NCBI GenBank assembly: GCA_023411215.1
Contig: JAEYOY010000075.1
Location: forward strand, 1-64,000
Direction: 5' to 3'
Origin: Bacillota bacterium
Lineage (GTDB): Bacteria; Bacillota; Clostridia; Lachnospirales; Lachnospiraceae
Length of the DNA stretch: 64,000 nt
Of this stretch, positions 1 to 9,179 are shown one piece after another. The position numbers and the translations under genes are program-made. Below the pieces are notes generated by a model. The model saw nothing but the letters and a program-made list of their open reading frames with translations. It was not told the DNA's origin and did not search any database. The stretch's first letter is position 1. The number at the start of each line of letters is the position of its first letter.

Positions 1-2078
1 CTTCGGAAAAGATTCGCAATGTTGTTTTGTTAGGCCACGGTGGCTGTGGCAAGACTACTTTAGTCGAAGCCATAGCGTACACAACAGGAATACTCAAACG
101 TCAGGGAAAAGTGGAAGAGGGAAGTACGATTAGTGATTATGATAAGGAAGAGCAGAAGAGACTCTTCTCTATCAGTACGACAGTAGTGCCTATTATTTTT
201 GAGGATATTAAGATTAATTTTTTGGATACGCCGGGATATTTTGATTTCGTGGGTGAAGTAGAAGAAGCTTTACAGGTAGCAGATGCTGCGGTTATTGTTG
301 TATCGGCTAAGGCAGGAGTAGAAGTCGGAACATTAAAAGCATGGGATTTTTGTGAAAAGTATCATTTACCGAGAATTTTCTTTATAACAGATATGGATGA
401 TGATAATGCAAGTTATCGTGAAGTGGTTGAGAGATTAACAGAGCTCTATGGTAAGAAAATTGCTCCCTTTCATATTCCGATTAGAGAGAATGAGAAGTTT
501 GTTGGATTTGTTAACGTGGTTAAGATGGCAGGTAGAAGATTTACGACAGCCAGTAACTATGTTGAGTGTGAGATCCCAGATTATAGTCAGGAAAATCTTT
601 CGAAGTTCAGAGAGGTACTGTTGGATGCAGTAGCCGAGACCAGCGAAGAATTAATGGATAAGTATTTTGCCGGCGAAGAATTCACACAGGAAGAAATCTC
701 ATTTGCACTTCGAAATAATGTAATAGATGGAACTGTAGTTCCTGTAATGATGGGCTCCGGTGTATATGCACAGGGTACAACGATGTTATTACAGGCAATT
801 GAGAAGTACTTCCCGGATCCGACCAGAATGAGTATTAGCGGTAAGAATGCGAAGACCGGTGAAGCCTTTGTTGCTGATTATGATGAGAAGAAGCCTTTCT
901 CTGCCAGAGTATTTAAGACGATCGCCGATCCGTTTATCGGTAAATTCTCTCTTTTCAAGGTTTGCTCCGGTGTGTTAAAATCAGATATAGCCGTCTTCAA
1001 TGTAGACAAGGATACGGAGGAAAAGGTTAATCGTATCTATGTACTTCGCGGCAAGGAGCAGATTGAGGTGACTGAGCTTCATGCAGGTGATATCGGTGCT
1101 CTTGGTAAGCTATCCGAGACAGTTACCGGTGATACCCTATCCACAAAGGCAAATCAGATAGTATATGATCGTATAGAGGTCGCTACGCCTTATACCTATC
1201 AGCGCTTTAAGACCAAGAATAAGGGTGATGATGATAAGGTATCCCAGGCTCTTCAGAAGCTGATGGATGAAGACCTCACCTTAAAGATGGTTAATGATAA
1301 GGAAAACAGACAGACTTTATTATATGGTATCGGTGATCAGCAGCTTGATGTTGTTGTCAATAAATTATCGAATAAATATAAGGTAGAAATTGAGATGATG
1401 AAGCCAAGAGTACCATTCCGCGAGACACTTCGCAAGAAGGTACGGGTTCAGGGAAGACACAAAAAGCAATCTGGAGGACATGGACAATTCGGTGATGTTC
1501 ATATCGAATTTGAGCCCTCCGGTGATATGGAGACTCCTTATATTTTTGAAGAGAAAATCTTTGGTGGCTCCGTACCAAAGAACTTCTTCCCGGCAGTTGA
1601 AAAGGGTATTGCTGATTGTGTATTGAAGGGTCCCGTTGCTGGATACCCAGTTGTTGGATTAAAGGCAACCTTAGTTGATGGTTCCTACCACCCGGTAGAC
1701 TCCTCCGAAATGGCCTTCAAGTTGGCGACCGTTAATGCCTTCAAACAAGGATTTATGGATGCATCTCCTGTATTACTTGAACCGATTGCATCCCTTAAGG
1801 TAGTAGTTCCGGATAAATTCACCGGCGATATTATGGGCGATCTGAATAAACGCCGCGGCAGAGTTCTTGGTATGAATCCTGTAGCAGGGGGTAAGCAGGA
1901 AATCGTAGCAGACATTCCGATGTCAGAGCTCTTTGGTTATTCCACTGACCTTCGATCCATGACCGGCGGTATCGGTGATTATTCATATGCATTTGCCCGC
2001 TATGAGCAAGCTCCTTCCGATGTACAGCAAAAAGTTATGGAAGAAAATGCGAAGGAAGAAGAAGCAGAGGCAAATTAA
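1..2078 (+). CDS. fusA: EF-G-like translational GTPase, 5' end outside window
   Basis: GTPase of the elongation factor G family, which drives ribosomal translocation or related ribosome steps in the cytoplasm. The open frame enters from before base 1 (codons from base 3 read SEKIRNVVLLGHGG), so the true start is missing and the TTG at 27 is internal. Visible are the P-loop GHGGCGKT, switch II DTPGYFDF, and C-terminal domains IV and V with SGGHGQFGDV, HPVDSSEMAF and GDIMGDLNKRRGRV. Two features separate it from the housekeeping factor: Tyr replaces the catalytic-site His of DTPGH, and the guanine-specificity motif NKxD reads TDMD. Tyr in switch II is known in the EF-G2/FusA2 paralogue group, so I infer a paralogue. 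A strong hairpin follows at once, so this is the last gene of its unit. The family call is sure; the exact role is not. Confidence 0.93.
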   Translation, partial: SEKIRNVVLLGHGGCGKTTLVEAIAYTTGILKRQGKVEEGSTISDYDKEEQKRLFSISTTVVPIIFEDIKINFLDTPGYFDFVGEVEEALQVADAAVIVVSAKAGVEVGTLKAWDFCEKYHLPRIFFITDMDDDNASYREVVERLTELYGKKIAPFHIPIRENEKFVGFVNVVKMAGRRFTTASNYVECEIPDYSQENLSKFREVLLDAVAETSEELMDKYFAGEEFTQEEISFALRNNVIDGTVVPVMMGSGVYAQGTTMLLQAIEKYFPDPTRMSISGKNAKTGEAFVADYDEKKPFSARVFKTIADPFIGKFSLFKVCSGVLKSDIAVFNVDKDTEEKVNRIYVLRGKEQIEVTELHAGDIGALGKLSETVTGDTLSTKANQIVYDRIEVATPYTYQRFKTKNKGDDDKVSQALQKLMDEDLTLKMVNDKENRQTLLYGIGDQQLDVVVNKLSNKYKVEIEMMKPRVPFRETLRKKVRVQGRHKKQSGGHGQFGDVHIEFEPSGDMETPYIFEEKIFGGSVPKNFFPAVEKGIADCVLKGPVAGYPVVGLKATLVDGSYHPVDSSEMAFKLATVNAFKQGFMDASPVLLEPIASLKVVVPDKFTGDIMGDLNKRRGRVLGMNPVAGGKQEIVADIPMSELFGYSTDLRSMTGGIGDYSYAFARYEQAPSDVQQKVMEENAKEEEAEAN

Positions 2079-2152
2079 AGATTGATGTATAAAAATGATA
2101 TAGAATTTGATTAGGTATTAATTTATAGAGGCTGTTCTCATGCAATGTGATT

Positions 2153-2209
2153 AAGGGTTTTGTTTAATAGTAGCAAAAGAGATGATCTATTACACAAAGC
2201 CCTTTTCTT
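2153..2209 (+). terminator. Terminator after EF-G-like gene, nested in a longer inverted repeat
   Basis: An 18-bp stem with few mismatches (AAGGGTTTTGTTTAATAG against CTATTACACAAAGCCCTT) encloses a 15-nt loop and runs into TTTTCTT. It lies 75 bases after the stop. A perfect 8-bp outer pair (GTTCTCAT at 2134, ATGAGAAC at 2237) encloses the whole hairpin plus a 34-base tail, which is unusual for a simple terminator. The rest of the spacer to 2396 holds nothing else I can name, and no purine riboswitch core is visible ahead of the permease. Confidence 0.75.
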
Positions 2210-2396
2210 CGGCATTATTGAGATGGCCTCCTACCAATGAGAACAAAACTCTTAATACTTGATTTAAAAGAGCTTGCAAATCGAATTTTTAGAATAGATA
2301 ACAGTATCTCGATTTTAAATGGATTTACAGAGGAACGTATAAGAGGGAGTCTGAATAAGATTTCTTTTTTATAAAAAAATCAAAAGGAGAGTTTTT

Positions 2397-3758
2397 ATGG
2401 AAAAGTTTTTTAAGCTTAAAGCACATGGTACAAATGTTTCCACAGAAATCATGGCTGGTATTACCACATTTTTTGCCATGGCTTACATCATCTTCGTTAA
2501 CCCCAGCATACTGGCAGAAACAGGTATGCCTGCGGGAGCAGTTTTCTTGGCTACTATTTTTGCATCGGTAGCTGGTACTTTAGTAATGGCATTAGTTGCT
2601 AATGTACCTTACGCACAAGCACCTGGCATGGGTCTTAATGCGTTCTTTACTTATACCGTGTGCTTTGGTCTAGGTTTCACCTGGCAACAAGCATTATTTA
2701 TGGTATTTGTATGTGGTCTTATTAATGTTCTCATCACAGTAACCAAAATTCGTAAGATGATTATCAAAGCGATCCCCGAGAGCTTACAACATGCAATCGG
2801 TGGTGGTATTGGTATCTTTATCGCTTATATCGGTTTATTGAATGTTGGTATCGTCAATTTTGGTGCAGGTGTTCCTTCTCTTTCTTATTTTAATAACCCT
2901 GCAATCATTCTTTCCTTGATCGGTATTGTGATAATACTGATTTTGCTCCTTCTTAACGTAAAAGGCGGCATCCTGATCGGTATCTTAGCTACGACGATCA
3001 TTGGTATTCCTATGGGAGTTGTTAAGCTTGATTTTAGTGCTACTACCGGTTTAGCTGATTCCTTTGATCAGTTAGGAACAACTTTCATGGCGGCATTTGG
3101 TCAGGAAGGAATGCTCTCCCTGTTTGATGATACCTCCAAGATCCCAATGATTATTATGACTATCTTTGCCTTCAGCTTATCTGATACCTTCGATACCATT
3201 GGTACCTTCATCGGAACAGGTAGAAGATCCGGTATCTTTGATGAGGCTGACGAGAAGGCACTGGAGCAGGGTAAAGGCTTTAAGTCCAAGATGGATAAGG
3301 CATTATTTGCTGACTCCGTAGCAACCAGTATCGGAGCTATCTTTGGTACCTCCAATACGACTACCTATGTTGAGAGTGCAGCAGGTATCGGCGCAGGCGG
3401 ACGTACCGGTTTGACAAGCGTTGTTACTGCATTATTATTCTTAGTAAGTATGCTCTTTGCTCCAATTATCAGCATCGTTCCTTCTCAGGCGACCTCACCT
3501 GCATTGATCGCAGTTGGTATCTTAATGATCTCCTCCTTCAAGGAAATCAAATGGGACGATATCGAAGAAGCAATTCCTGCATTCTTTGCTGCAATCTTCA
3601 TGGCTCTTTGCTATAGCATTTCCTATGGTATTGCAGGCGGCTTTATCTTCTATGTAATCGTTAAGTGTGTTAAGGGTAAGGCAAAGGATGTTAGCCCTGT
3701 AGTTTGGGTAGCTAGCGCATTATTTATTGCTAACTTTATTATTGTAGCAATTTTGTAA
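2397..3758 (+). CDS. Purine nucleobase permease, AzgA/PbuG type (NCS2)
   Basis: Membrane transporter of 453 residues that probably imports hypoxanthine, guanine or adenine with protons. The N-terminal half carries the hallmarks of the AzgA/PbuG branch: MAGITTFFAMAYIIFVNPSIL near residue 20, then PYAQAPGMGLNAFF near 75. The C-terminal half has SLSDTFDTIGTFIGTGRRSG near 260 and the conserved GTSNTTTYVESAAGIGAGGR near 320. About a dozen hydrophobic segments are visible. Start: AAAGGAGAG lies just ahead of the ATG. It is monocistronic, with terminators on both sides. The uraA-type permease that follows is convergent, so two nucleobase transporters face each other. Which purine is carried cannot be told from sequence alone. 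Confidence 0.93.
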   Translation: MEKFFKLKAHGTNVSTEIMAGITTFFAMAYIIFVNPSILAETGMPAGAVFLATIFASVAGTLVMALVANVPYAQAPGMGLNAFFTYTVCFGLGFTWQQALFMVFVCGLINVLITVTKIRKMIIKAIPESLQHAIGGGIGIFIAYIGLLNVGIVNFGAGVPSLSYFNNPAIILSLIGIVIILILLLLNVKGGILIGILATTIIGIPMGVVKLDFSATTGLADSFDQLGTTFMAAFGQEGMLSLFDDTSKIPMIIMTIFAFSLSDTFDTIGTFIGTGRRSGIFDEADEKALEQGKGFKSKMDKALFADSVATSIGAIFGTSNTTTYVESAAGIGAGGRTGLTSVVTALLFLVSMLFAPIISIVPSQATSPALIAVGILMISSFKEIKWDDIEEAIPAFFAAIFMALCYSISYGIAGGFIFYVIVKCVKGKAKDVSPVVWVASALFIANFIIVAIL

Positions 3759-3856
3759 TAATTCAATTTTATAGTAATGTGATGAATAGATTACTCTAAG
3801 AACATAAAGTAAAAGGTGTGTATGATGAGCACCTCATATAGCGTTTAGACTTAGAC

Positions 3857-3896
3857 AAAGACCTCGAATTACAGTTGTAATTTGAGGTCTTTTATT
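3857..3896 (+). terminator. Terminator of the purine permease gene
   Basis: Stem AAAGACCTCgAATTAC / GTAATTtGAGGTCTTTT with a 4-nt loop and a T-rich end, about 100 bases after the permease stop. It is symmetric enough to work in both directions. Confidence 0.85.
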
Positions 3897-4242
3897 AGTC
3901 GGTAAGTATATTTATTTTGAGAAGTACAGAATAGTGTAAATATAGACTGACCGAACATTGCATTGGAATAATAATTCGATCAATTAATTGGAGGGGGTGC
4001 CGATTCAGAGGGAGGAAAATACCCTTGGTTAGTACATGAAAGTAACTCGATTAGCAAGCATTCTTACGTGTCCTCTGTGGCACGAGAAAACACTATGCCT
4101 ATATAGGGTTTAAATAAGCCACCAGCATAAGCTGGTGGCTTGACTTAAATAGGAATGTATTCTCTTCATTTTACTAATATTTTATTTATAGGATACAGAC
4201 ATTTTTATATTATATTGAGGTAATACATCATATATTTGTGAA
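3897..4242. other. Gene-free spacer between convergent permease genes
   Basis: No open frame of note. At 4116-4141 a perfect 11-bp stem (AAGCCACCAGC / GCTGGTGGCTT, loop ATAA) sits about 100 bases past the uraA stop and may end that minus-strand transcript, although the T-run on that side is weak. The stretch 3985-4080 is richer in G and holds short complementary blocks (GGAGGGGGTGCC, GTGTCCTCTGTGGCAC). It matches no RNA family I know. Confidence 0.4.
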
Positions 4243-5616
4243 CTATTCAACCGGAGTCTCATCCTTATCTCCGATGGAAAGGAGAAGATTTAATACAATA
4301 CCGACAACAGCTGCAGTAGCAAGAGCCGGGAACTGCATACCGAACATGGGGATCATACCGTTTCCTTCGAAACCAAAGCTGCCACCAAGACCAATGATTA
4401 AGATGATAGCAATGATAGCTAGGTTCTTTGATTTGAACATATCTACCTTACGATCCATCATAATTGTGATACCCTGAGCTGCGATGACACCGAAGAGATA
4501 GATGGAGAGACCACCAATTACAGCCTTCGGAATAGAATATACTACATTAATCAGAGGTGTGAAGCAGGAGATAATCATGGTAATAACTGCTGCAACCATT
4601 AGTACCGGAATGGAGAATACCTTTGAGAGAGCCATTGTACTGATATTCTCGCCGTAATTGGTTCCTGCGGGACCACCGATCATACCGGATACGATATCAC
4701 CGACACCGTCACCAATCAGGTTTAATCCTAGCTTATCAGCGATATTGAACTTCTTATCAGACTTTTTCTTCTTCGCCAGGTCATTTACATAGATATCTAA
4801 TTGATATACATGTGCGGTTGACTCCGGAATAGTTGCAATAGCGATCGGCATAATTGCAACAACTGCTGCTAAGGTAGGCTTCGGAAGGGTGAACTCTGGA
4901 AGACTGAAAATTCTGGTAGACTCGATCGTATTAAAGTTGACAAAAGGAACTCCGGTAATGAGTCCGATGATCACTGCAGCCACATAACCAGTCAAAAGGC
5001 CAAAAAGAATAGGCAACTGACTCAGCCTGCCCTTCAAGTATACTGAATATGCAATTGTTGAAATAAGTGTAATAATGGAGATAACCCAAGCCATATTCTG
5101 TGCTAATGCAGTCTGTGTCTCCTGAACGGTGGGGAATGTGGATGCGTCAGCCATTGCATTTGCTGCAAGTGATAATCCGATTATCATTGCGATACTGCCA
5201 GTTACTGTAGGGGGGAGAATCTTGTCGATGGTTTTTCTACCGGTACGTTGAATGAGGAGACCGGCAGCAATAGATACGAAACCTGACATTACGATACCAA
5301 ATTGTGCAATAGAGATTTTGTCGTTCAAGCTATATCCTGCGAATTGCTCGGCTGCCATAATAGAAGCGATAGCTGCGATATAGGAGAAGCTGGAACCATA
5401 ATAGAGGGGAATCTTCTTACCAGTGATTAAGATGAAACAAAGGGTAGCAAAACCGCTGGCAAAAATTGTTGTTGATACGTGGAAACCGGTTATTAATGCA
5501 ACAAGTACGGTTGCTGGGAACATTACAACGATCTGCTGTAATGCAAATAAGATAAGTTCCACGAAAGGGGGTCTTTCATCCGGCAGATAGCCGATGGGTT
5601 GATGTTTTGAAGCCAT
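4243..5616 (-). CDS. uraA: Uracil permease, UraA/PyrP family (NCS2)
   Basis: Proton-coupled uracil transporter of the cytoplasmic membrane, 457 residues, with 12-14 hydrophobic segments. Typical features are ELILFALQQIVVMFPATVLV near residue 20, the ExTAHVYQLD region near 270 (PESTAHVYQLDIYVND) and the NCS2 block GDGVGDIVSGMIGGPAGTNY followed by GENISTMALSKV near 310. Start: on the minus strand CCAGGAGG stands eight bases before the ATG. It is transcribed alone. The gene directly on its 5' side is divergent, so both promoters share the 5617-5975 spacer. No PyrR-binding attenuator was recognised in the leader. The uracil assignment rests on family resemblance; xanthine is the main alternative. 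Confidence 0.92.
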   Translation of the reverse strand: MASKHQPIGYLPDERPPFVELILFALQQIVVMFPATVLVALITGFHVSTTIFASGFATLCFILITGKKIPLYYGSSFSYIAAIASIMAAEQFAGYSLNDKISIAQFGIVMSGFVSIAAGLLIQRTGRKTIDKILPPTVTGSIAMIIGLSLAANAMADASTFPTVQETQTALAQNMAWVISIITLISTIAYSVYLKGRLSQLPILFGLLTGYVAAVIIGLITGVPFVNFNTIESTRIFSLPEFTLPKPTLAAVVAIMPIAIATIPESTAHVYQLDIYVNDLAKKKKSDKKFNIADKLGLNLIGDGVGDIVSGMIGGPAGTNYGENISTMALSKVFSIPVLMVAAVITMIISCFTPLINVVYSIPKAVIGGLSIYLFGVIAAQGITIMMDRKVDMFKSKNLAIIAIILIIGLGGSFGFEGNGMIPMFGMQFPALATAAVVGIVLNLLLSIGDKDETPVE

Positions 5617-5784
5617 AGTACGTTTACCTCCTGGGATTTTTCTTATTTTGACACACTTTTTGAAATTTGTAAAGATGCAATCGTATTAATTTTGCAAAAA
5701 ATTTTGAATATAGACAAAAGTATTACCAAAATTTTAATGGAATTAATAACCAGGATATACAGAATGTATGATTATATATATGTA

Positions 5785-5815
5785 TTGGTAATAATTCTCT
5801 GATATGTGGTATAAT
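5785..5815 (+). promoter_or_regulatory. Sigma-A promoter with extended -10 for the DUF4153 gene
   Basis: TGGTATAAT at 5807-5815 is an extended -10 box (TGnTATAAT). A weak -35 TTGGTA at 5785 lies 19 bases upstream. The transcript would have a leader of about 155 bases that contains one of the dispersed palindromic repeats. The rest of the 5617-5975 spacer is AT-rich with no other clear site. Confidence 0.65.
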
Positions 5816-5886
5816 TAGATAGTGGAAATGTCTAATTATGTAGTAGAGGGATTCGATTGAAGAATGAAAGATTTTTCAATCGGAAA

Positions 5887-5925
5887 ACGATAGAAAGCAC
5901 GCTTTGTGATTTTCTATGTCATGAA
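5887..5925 (-). repeat. Dispersed palindromic repeat, copy A
   Basis: Read on the minus strand this is TTCATGACATAGAAAATC, then ACAAAGCGTGCTTTCTATCGT. It matches the copies at 11654, 61670 and 63205. The ends ACATAGAAA and TTTCTATCGT pair into a hairpin. It lies in the leader of the DUF4153 gene. Confidence 0.65.
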
Positions 5926-5975
5926 TTTGTGCTAATGCAAAAAGTCGCAGGATAGCGGTAGAATGGAGGTTTGGT

Positions 5976-7811
5976 ATGAATAAAAGAATGAATTTGAGAG
6001 AAAGGTGGCAAGGGCTTACTGATACAGTGACGCGCTTTCCTTTAACTGTGTTGTTATTAATTGCTTCAATCGTTACAAATGTAATCGCAATCGAATCGGA
6101 TTATGAGATTATCTATGCTAATTTACTGATTACGTTTTTACTAGGTGCTTCTATTTTTGTAGTTCTCCAATTGCTCTATGAACGATTTATGGAAAACCCA
6201 ATATTCAGGATAGTGTTTATGCTGGCTACTGTTATCAGCTCAGCAGTATATTATTTACTGATCCGGAATTCTGAATTGAGGATTGACGTAACAATACGTA
6301 CTATTGTTATTCTTTTCATACTATTGATTGCTTTTTTATGGATACCATCTATTCGAAGCGGAATCAGCATTAATGAAAGTATTATGGCTGCGTTCAAAAG
6401 CTTCTTTACCGCATTGTTCTTCGACGGAGTTCTATTCATAGGAACAGTCATCATTATTGGTGCCACGAACCTGCTGATTTTTAAAGTTAACGAAGATGCC
6501 TATATCCATTCGGCCAATATTATCTTCCTGCTATTAGCACCTATTTATTTTCTCTCAATGATACCCTATTATCCGGGGAGAAAAGATGAAGATAACCGAT
6601 TACCTTCTGAGGAAGGGGTTTCTTTCGTTCATAGTGGACAGCCTAATAATCAGGAACCGGAAGAGAATAGCCATAGAGATGAATTGCAGCGAATGATAAC
6701 TCCGACTAAATTCCTGGAGTCACTAATTACTTTTGTAATTATTCCGATTACTGCCGTATTCACCATCATTTTATTACTTTATCTCATCATCAACATCAGA
6801 GGTGAGTTCTGGAGTGATAATCTCATAGAGCCGATGCTGGTGAGTTATTCCGTTACGGTTATTATAGTGTATCTGCTTTCAAGCACGATACAAAAACCAT
6901 TAGCAAGGTATTTCCGGCTTATCTTTCCGAAGGTATTAATTCCCGTTGTTTTATTCCAAACACTGTCTTCGATTCTTAAGATTACGGATGTCGGTGTTAC
7001 TTATGGTCGTTATTATGTTATCTTATTTGGTTTATTTGCTACAGTCGCAGGCGTTCTTTTCAGTTTTCTGCCGATTCGCAAGAATGGTATCATTGCGCCT
7101 ATATTAATTGTGTTGTCACTTATCTCGATTCTGCCACCGGTGGATGCCTTTACCTTAAGTAAAGTGAATCAGACAGCAAGACTGGAAAAGGTACTTACCC
7201 AAAATAATATGTTGAACAATGATACAATTAAGCCGAATTCGAATTTATCGGAAAAGGATAAATCGGAACTAATCTCAGCTTTTGAGTATCTAGAGAGGAT
7301 GGATTATACCAAGGATATCGATTATCTAGGGTCCTATCTGGTATCCTATGACTTTGAGAAGACCTTTGGTTTTGCAAGATATGGCTATAATGATAAAGAA
7401 TACAAGAGCTATTATTACAGCCGCAATACAATTGAGCCTATTCCAATCTCCGGTTATGATTTCATGACTCAGATGAGTATATACAATATAGCTGGGGCTC
7501 CTGAGATTAGCTTTGAGGTTCACGGTTCCCGGTACAATTTACGTGTAGATATAACGGATCAGGAAAATCAGATCTTTGTACTCAGTAATTCACAAGGTCA
7601 GGAGCTGCTGCGCTACGAATACAATAATCTTTTCACCAAGTTTGCCGGCGGAGATAGCGATAAGGATTTCCTATCTACGGAGGAATTAACCTTCCGCCAG
7701 GAAAATGATAAGGCTGCTTTAACCATTATTGCAAATAATATCAGTATAAATGAATGGGCCGACGGTAAGGATAAATCAACGGATTTGATTATTTTGATCG
7801 ATATACGATGA
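5976..7811 (+). CDS. DUF4153 multi-pass membrane protein
   Basis: Protein of 611 residues with no assigned function. The first 410 residues contain about ten to eleven hydrophobic segments, interrupted near 205-245 by a hydrophilic loop (EEGVSFVHSGQPNN). The block NESIMAAFKSFFTALFFDGV near residue 138 is characteristic of the DUF4153 family. The last 200 residues form a hydrophilic domain that should lie outside, rich in Tyr, Asp and Asn, with YLGSYLVSYDFEKTFGFARY near 450. Start: TGGAGG is well placed before ATG 5976. It has its own promoter and no evident operon partner. The family is fairly sure; the role is unknown. Confidence 0.8.
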   Translation: MNKRMNLRERWQGLTDTVTRFPLTVLLLIASIVTNVIAIESDYEIIYANLLITFLLGASIFVVLQLLYERFMENPIFRIVFMLATVISSAVYYLLIRNSELRIDVTIRTIVILFILLIAFLWIPSIRSGISINESIMAAFKSFFTALFFDGVLFIGTVIIIGATNLLIFKVNEDAYIHSANIIFLLLAPIYFLSMIPYYPGRKDEDNRLPSEEGVSFVHSGQPNNQEPEENSHRDELQRMITPTKFLESLITFVIIPITAVFTIILLLYLIINIRGEFWSDNLIEPMLVSYSVTVIIVYLLSSTIQKPLARYFRLIFPKVLIPVVLFQTLSSILKITDVGVTYGRYYVILFGLFATVAGVLFSFLPIRKNGIIAPILIVLSLISILPPVDAFTLSKVNQTARLEKVLTQNNMLNNDTIKPNSNLSEKDKSELISAFEYLERMDYTKDIDYLGSYLVSYDFEKTFGFARYGYNDKEYKSYYYSRNTIEPIPISGYDFMTQMSIYNIAGAPEISFEVHGSRYNLRVDITDQENQIFVLSNSQGQELLRYEYNNLFTKFAGGDSDKDFLSTEELTFRQENDKAALTIIANNISINEWADGKDKSTDLIILIDIR

Positions 7812-7852
7812 GGAAAAAGTAGGTAAAAGCCATAGGAAGAAGACGAAGGCTC

Positions 7853-7902
7853 TTGACAAATAGAGTAATATCAGTAAGCTAGTATTAATGATAATCATTC
7901 TT
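7853..7902 (+). promoter_or_regulatory. Promoter with Fur-type box for the cyclophilin lipoprotein gene
   Basis: TTGACA at 7853-7858 could serve as -35; the -10 is uncertain (TAAGCT at 16 or TAGTAT at 21 bases). Over the -10 and start region, 7884-7902 reads ATTAATGATAATCATTCTT, which matches the Fur consensus GATAATGATAATCATTATC in 14 of 19 places, including the entire core AATGATAATCATT. Just downstream is a second inverted repeat, ATATGTCA / TGACATAT (7925-7947, 7-base spacer). Iron control of this gene is inferred from the match alone. Confidence 0.6.
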
Positions 7903-7985
7903 TGTGAAGAGTGGAGTCTATGGTATATGTCATGGTATATGACATATGATTAACTTACAATTAGAAAGGCTGGAATATAGTTCGT

Positions 7986-8729
7986 ATGAAGAAAATTTGT
8001 TGTATCTTGTTAAGTGCTCTTTTCGTTATATCAATTATGGCAGGCTGTAATAAGTCTGGAAGTAACAGGGTAGAAAATGATCAATCAGAAGACAGTAAGG
8101 TTATCGAAGTCGCTGATATGGAGCAATTTATGCAACCGAAGCAAGAGGATACGGTGGCAGAAATAGTCATTCGCGATTATGGTTCTATCTATGTCAGATT
8201 CTTCGAAGATGCTGCGCCGAAGGCGGTCGAGAATTTTTTGACTCATGCCAAGGATGGCTATTATGACGGTGTTATCTTTCATCGCATTCTTAAGGATTTT
8301 ATGATTCAAGGCGGAGATCCGACCGGAACCGGAATGGGTGGTGAAAGTATATGGAATGAGAGCTTTGAAGATGAATTCTCAGAGGAACTTCAGCCATACC
8401 GAGGAGCATTATGTATGGCGAATTCAGGCCCAAGCACCAATGGTAGTCAGTTCTTCCTGGTGCAATCCGGTCAGACCTATGATGAGGCTGCACTAGACCA
8501 GATAACTGCTAGATATAAAGTGGATTTTGATGCTCAGTCACGTAAGGGTTACAGTGAAGTCGGTGGTACTCCATGGCTATATCAGATGCATACCGTATTT
8601 GGACAGATCTATAAGGGCTATGAAGTTCTGGATGCTGTGGCCAATGTAGAGATGAAGGATGCCCGAAGCGGGATACCCGTTAAGGAAGTCGTAATTGAGA
8701 CAATCAAGGTGTCAGAATATACTCCATAA
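7986..8729 (+). CDS. Cyclophilin-type peptidyl-prolyl isomerase, lipoprotein
   Basis: Surface-anchored prolyl isomerase of 247 residues that should help fold exported proteins. Residues 1-21 form a lipoprotein signal peptide with lipobox IMAGC and Cys21 as the lipidated residue. The cyclophilin domain covers about 55-240. It shows FHRILKDFMIQGGDPTGTG near 100, GGESIWNESFEDEF near 118 and MANSGPSTNGSQFFL near 144, the last with the substrate-binding block NGSQFF. The active-site Arg of FHR and the Gln of IQGG are kept. The start ATG is preceded by AGAAAGGCTGG. A perfect terminator follows, so the gene is transcribed alone. A Fur-type box overlaps its promoter, which is unusual for a cyclophilin. 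Confidence 0.93.
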   Translation: MKKICCILLSALFVISIMAGCNKSGSNRVENDQSEDSKVIEVADMEQFMQPKQEDTVAEIVIRDYGSIYVRFFEDAAPKAVENFLTHAKDGYYDGVIFHRILKDFMIQGGDPTGTGMGGESIWNESFEDEFSEELQPYRGALCMANSGPSTNGSQFFLVQSGQTYDEAALDQITARYKVDFDAQSRKGYSEVGGTPWLYQMHTVFGQIYKGYEVLDAVANVEMKDARSGIPVKEVVIETIKVSEYTP

Positions 8730-8743
8730 AGAGTTAAGCGTAA

Positions 8744-8797
8744 TAGAGCAGACTTCTTAAATTTAGAAATAGAAGAAGTCTGCTCTACTATTTTTTA
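8744..8797 (+). terminator. Strong terminator after the cyclophilin gene
   Basis: Perfect 14-bp stem TAGAGCAGACTTCT / AGAAGTCTGCTCTA followed by CTATTTTTT. Confidence 0.92.
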
Positions 8798-9179
8798 GAA
8801 TAGCTCCGTTAGATAAAAACCTCCTTTTTATGAGACATAATCTACTATGACTTTAATAGAACATATTTAGGTATCGGTAACTTGGATGGTATCGTTGAAA
8901 TGGACGCAATATAAAGATTAGACGCCTATACTCGTTTAGAAAATTAAGGAAAATGCATGGTGATTATGCTATAAATAGTATATAATGACAGAAACATTAC
9001 AATTTTGGATTAATTCAACTTGTAGGAGGTATTGTTACGGAAATATCGCAAATAGTTACATCCATTACAAAAATATTGATATAAGCTTATATTTATTGCG
9101 AAATACTGCCATTCTTATGGTTCGTAATCGTTAGAAAAGGCGAATTAGAGATGATTAAGAAAAGTGAGGTTTGTAGGAT
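8798..9179. other. Gene-free spacer before the S51 peptidase
   Basis: No coding frame. A lone TATAAT at 8981-8986, without a convincing -35 box, is the best candidate -10 for the gene at 9180; the implied leader would be about 190 bases. Nothing else stands out. Confidence 0.4.

Noticed and set aside
2079..2396. Purine riboswitch ahead of the purine permease
   Set aside because: The conserved three-way-junction loops of the purine aptamer are not present. Only a terminator of the preceding gene is seen.
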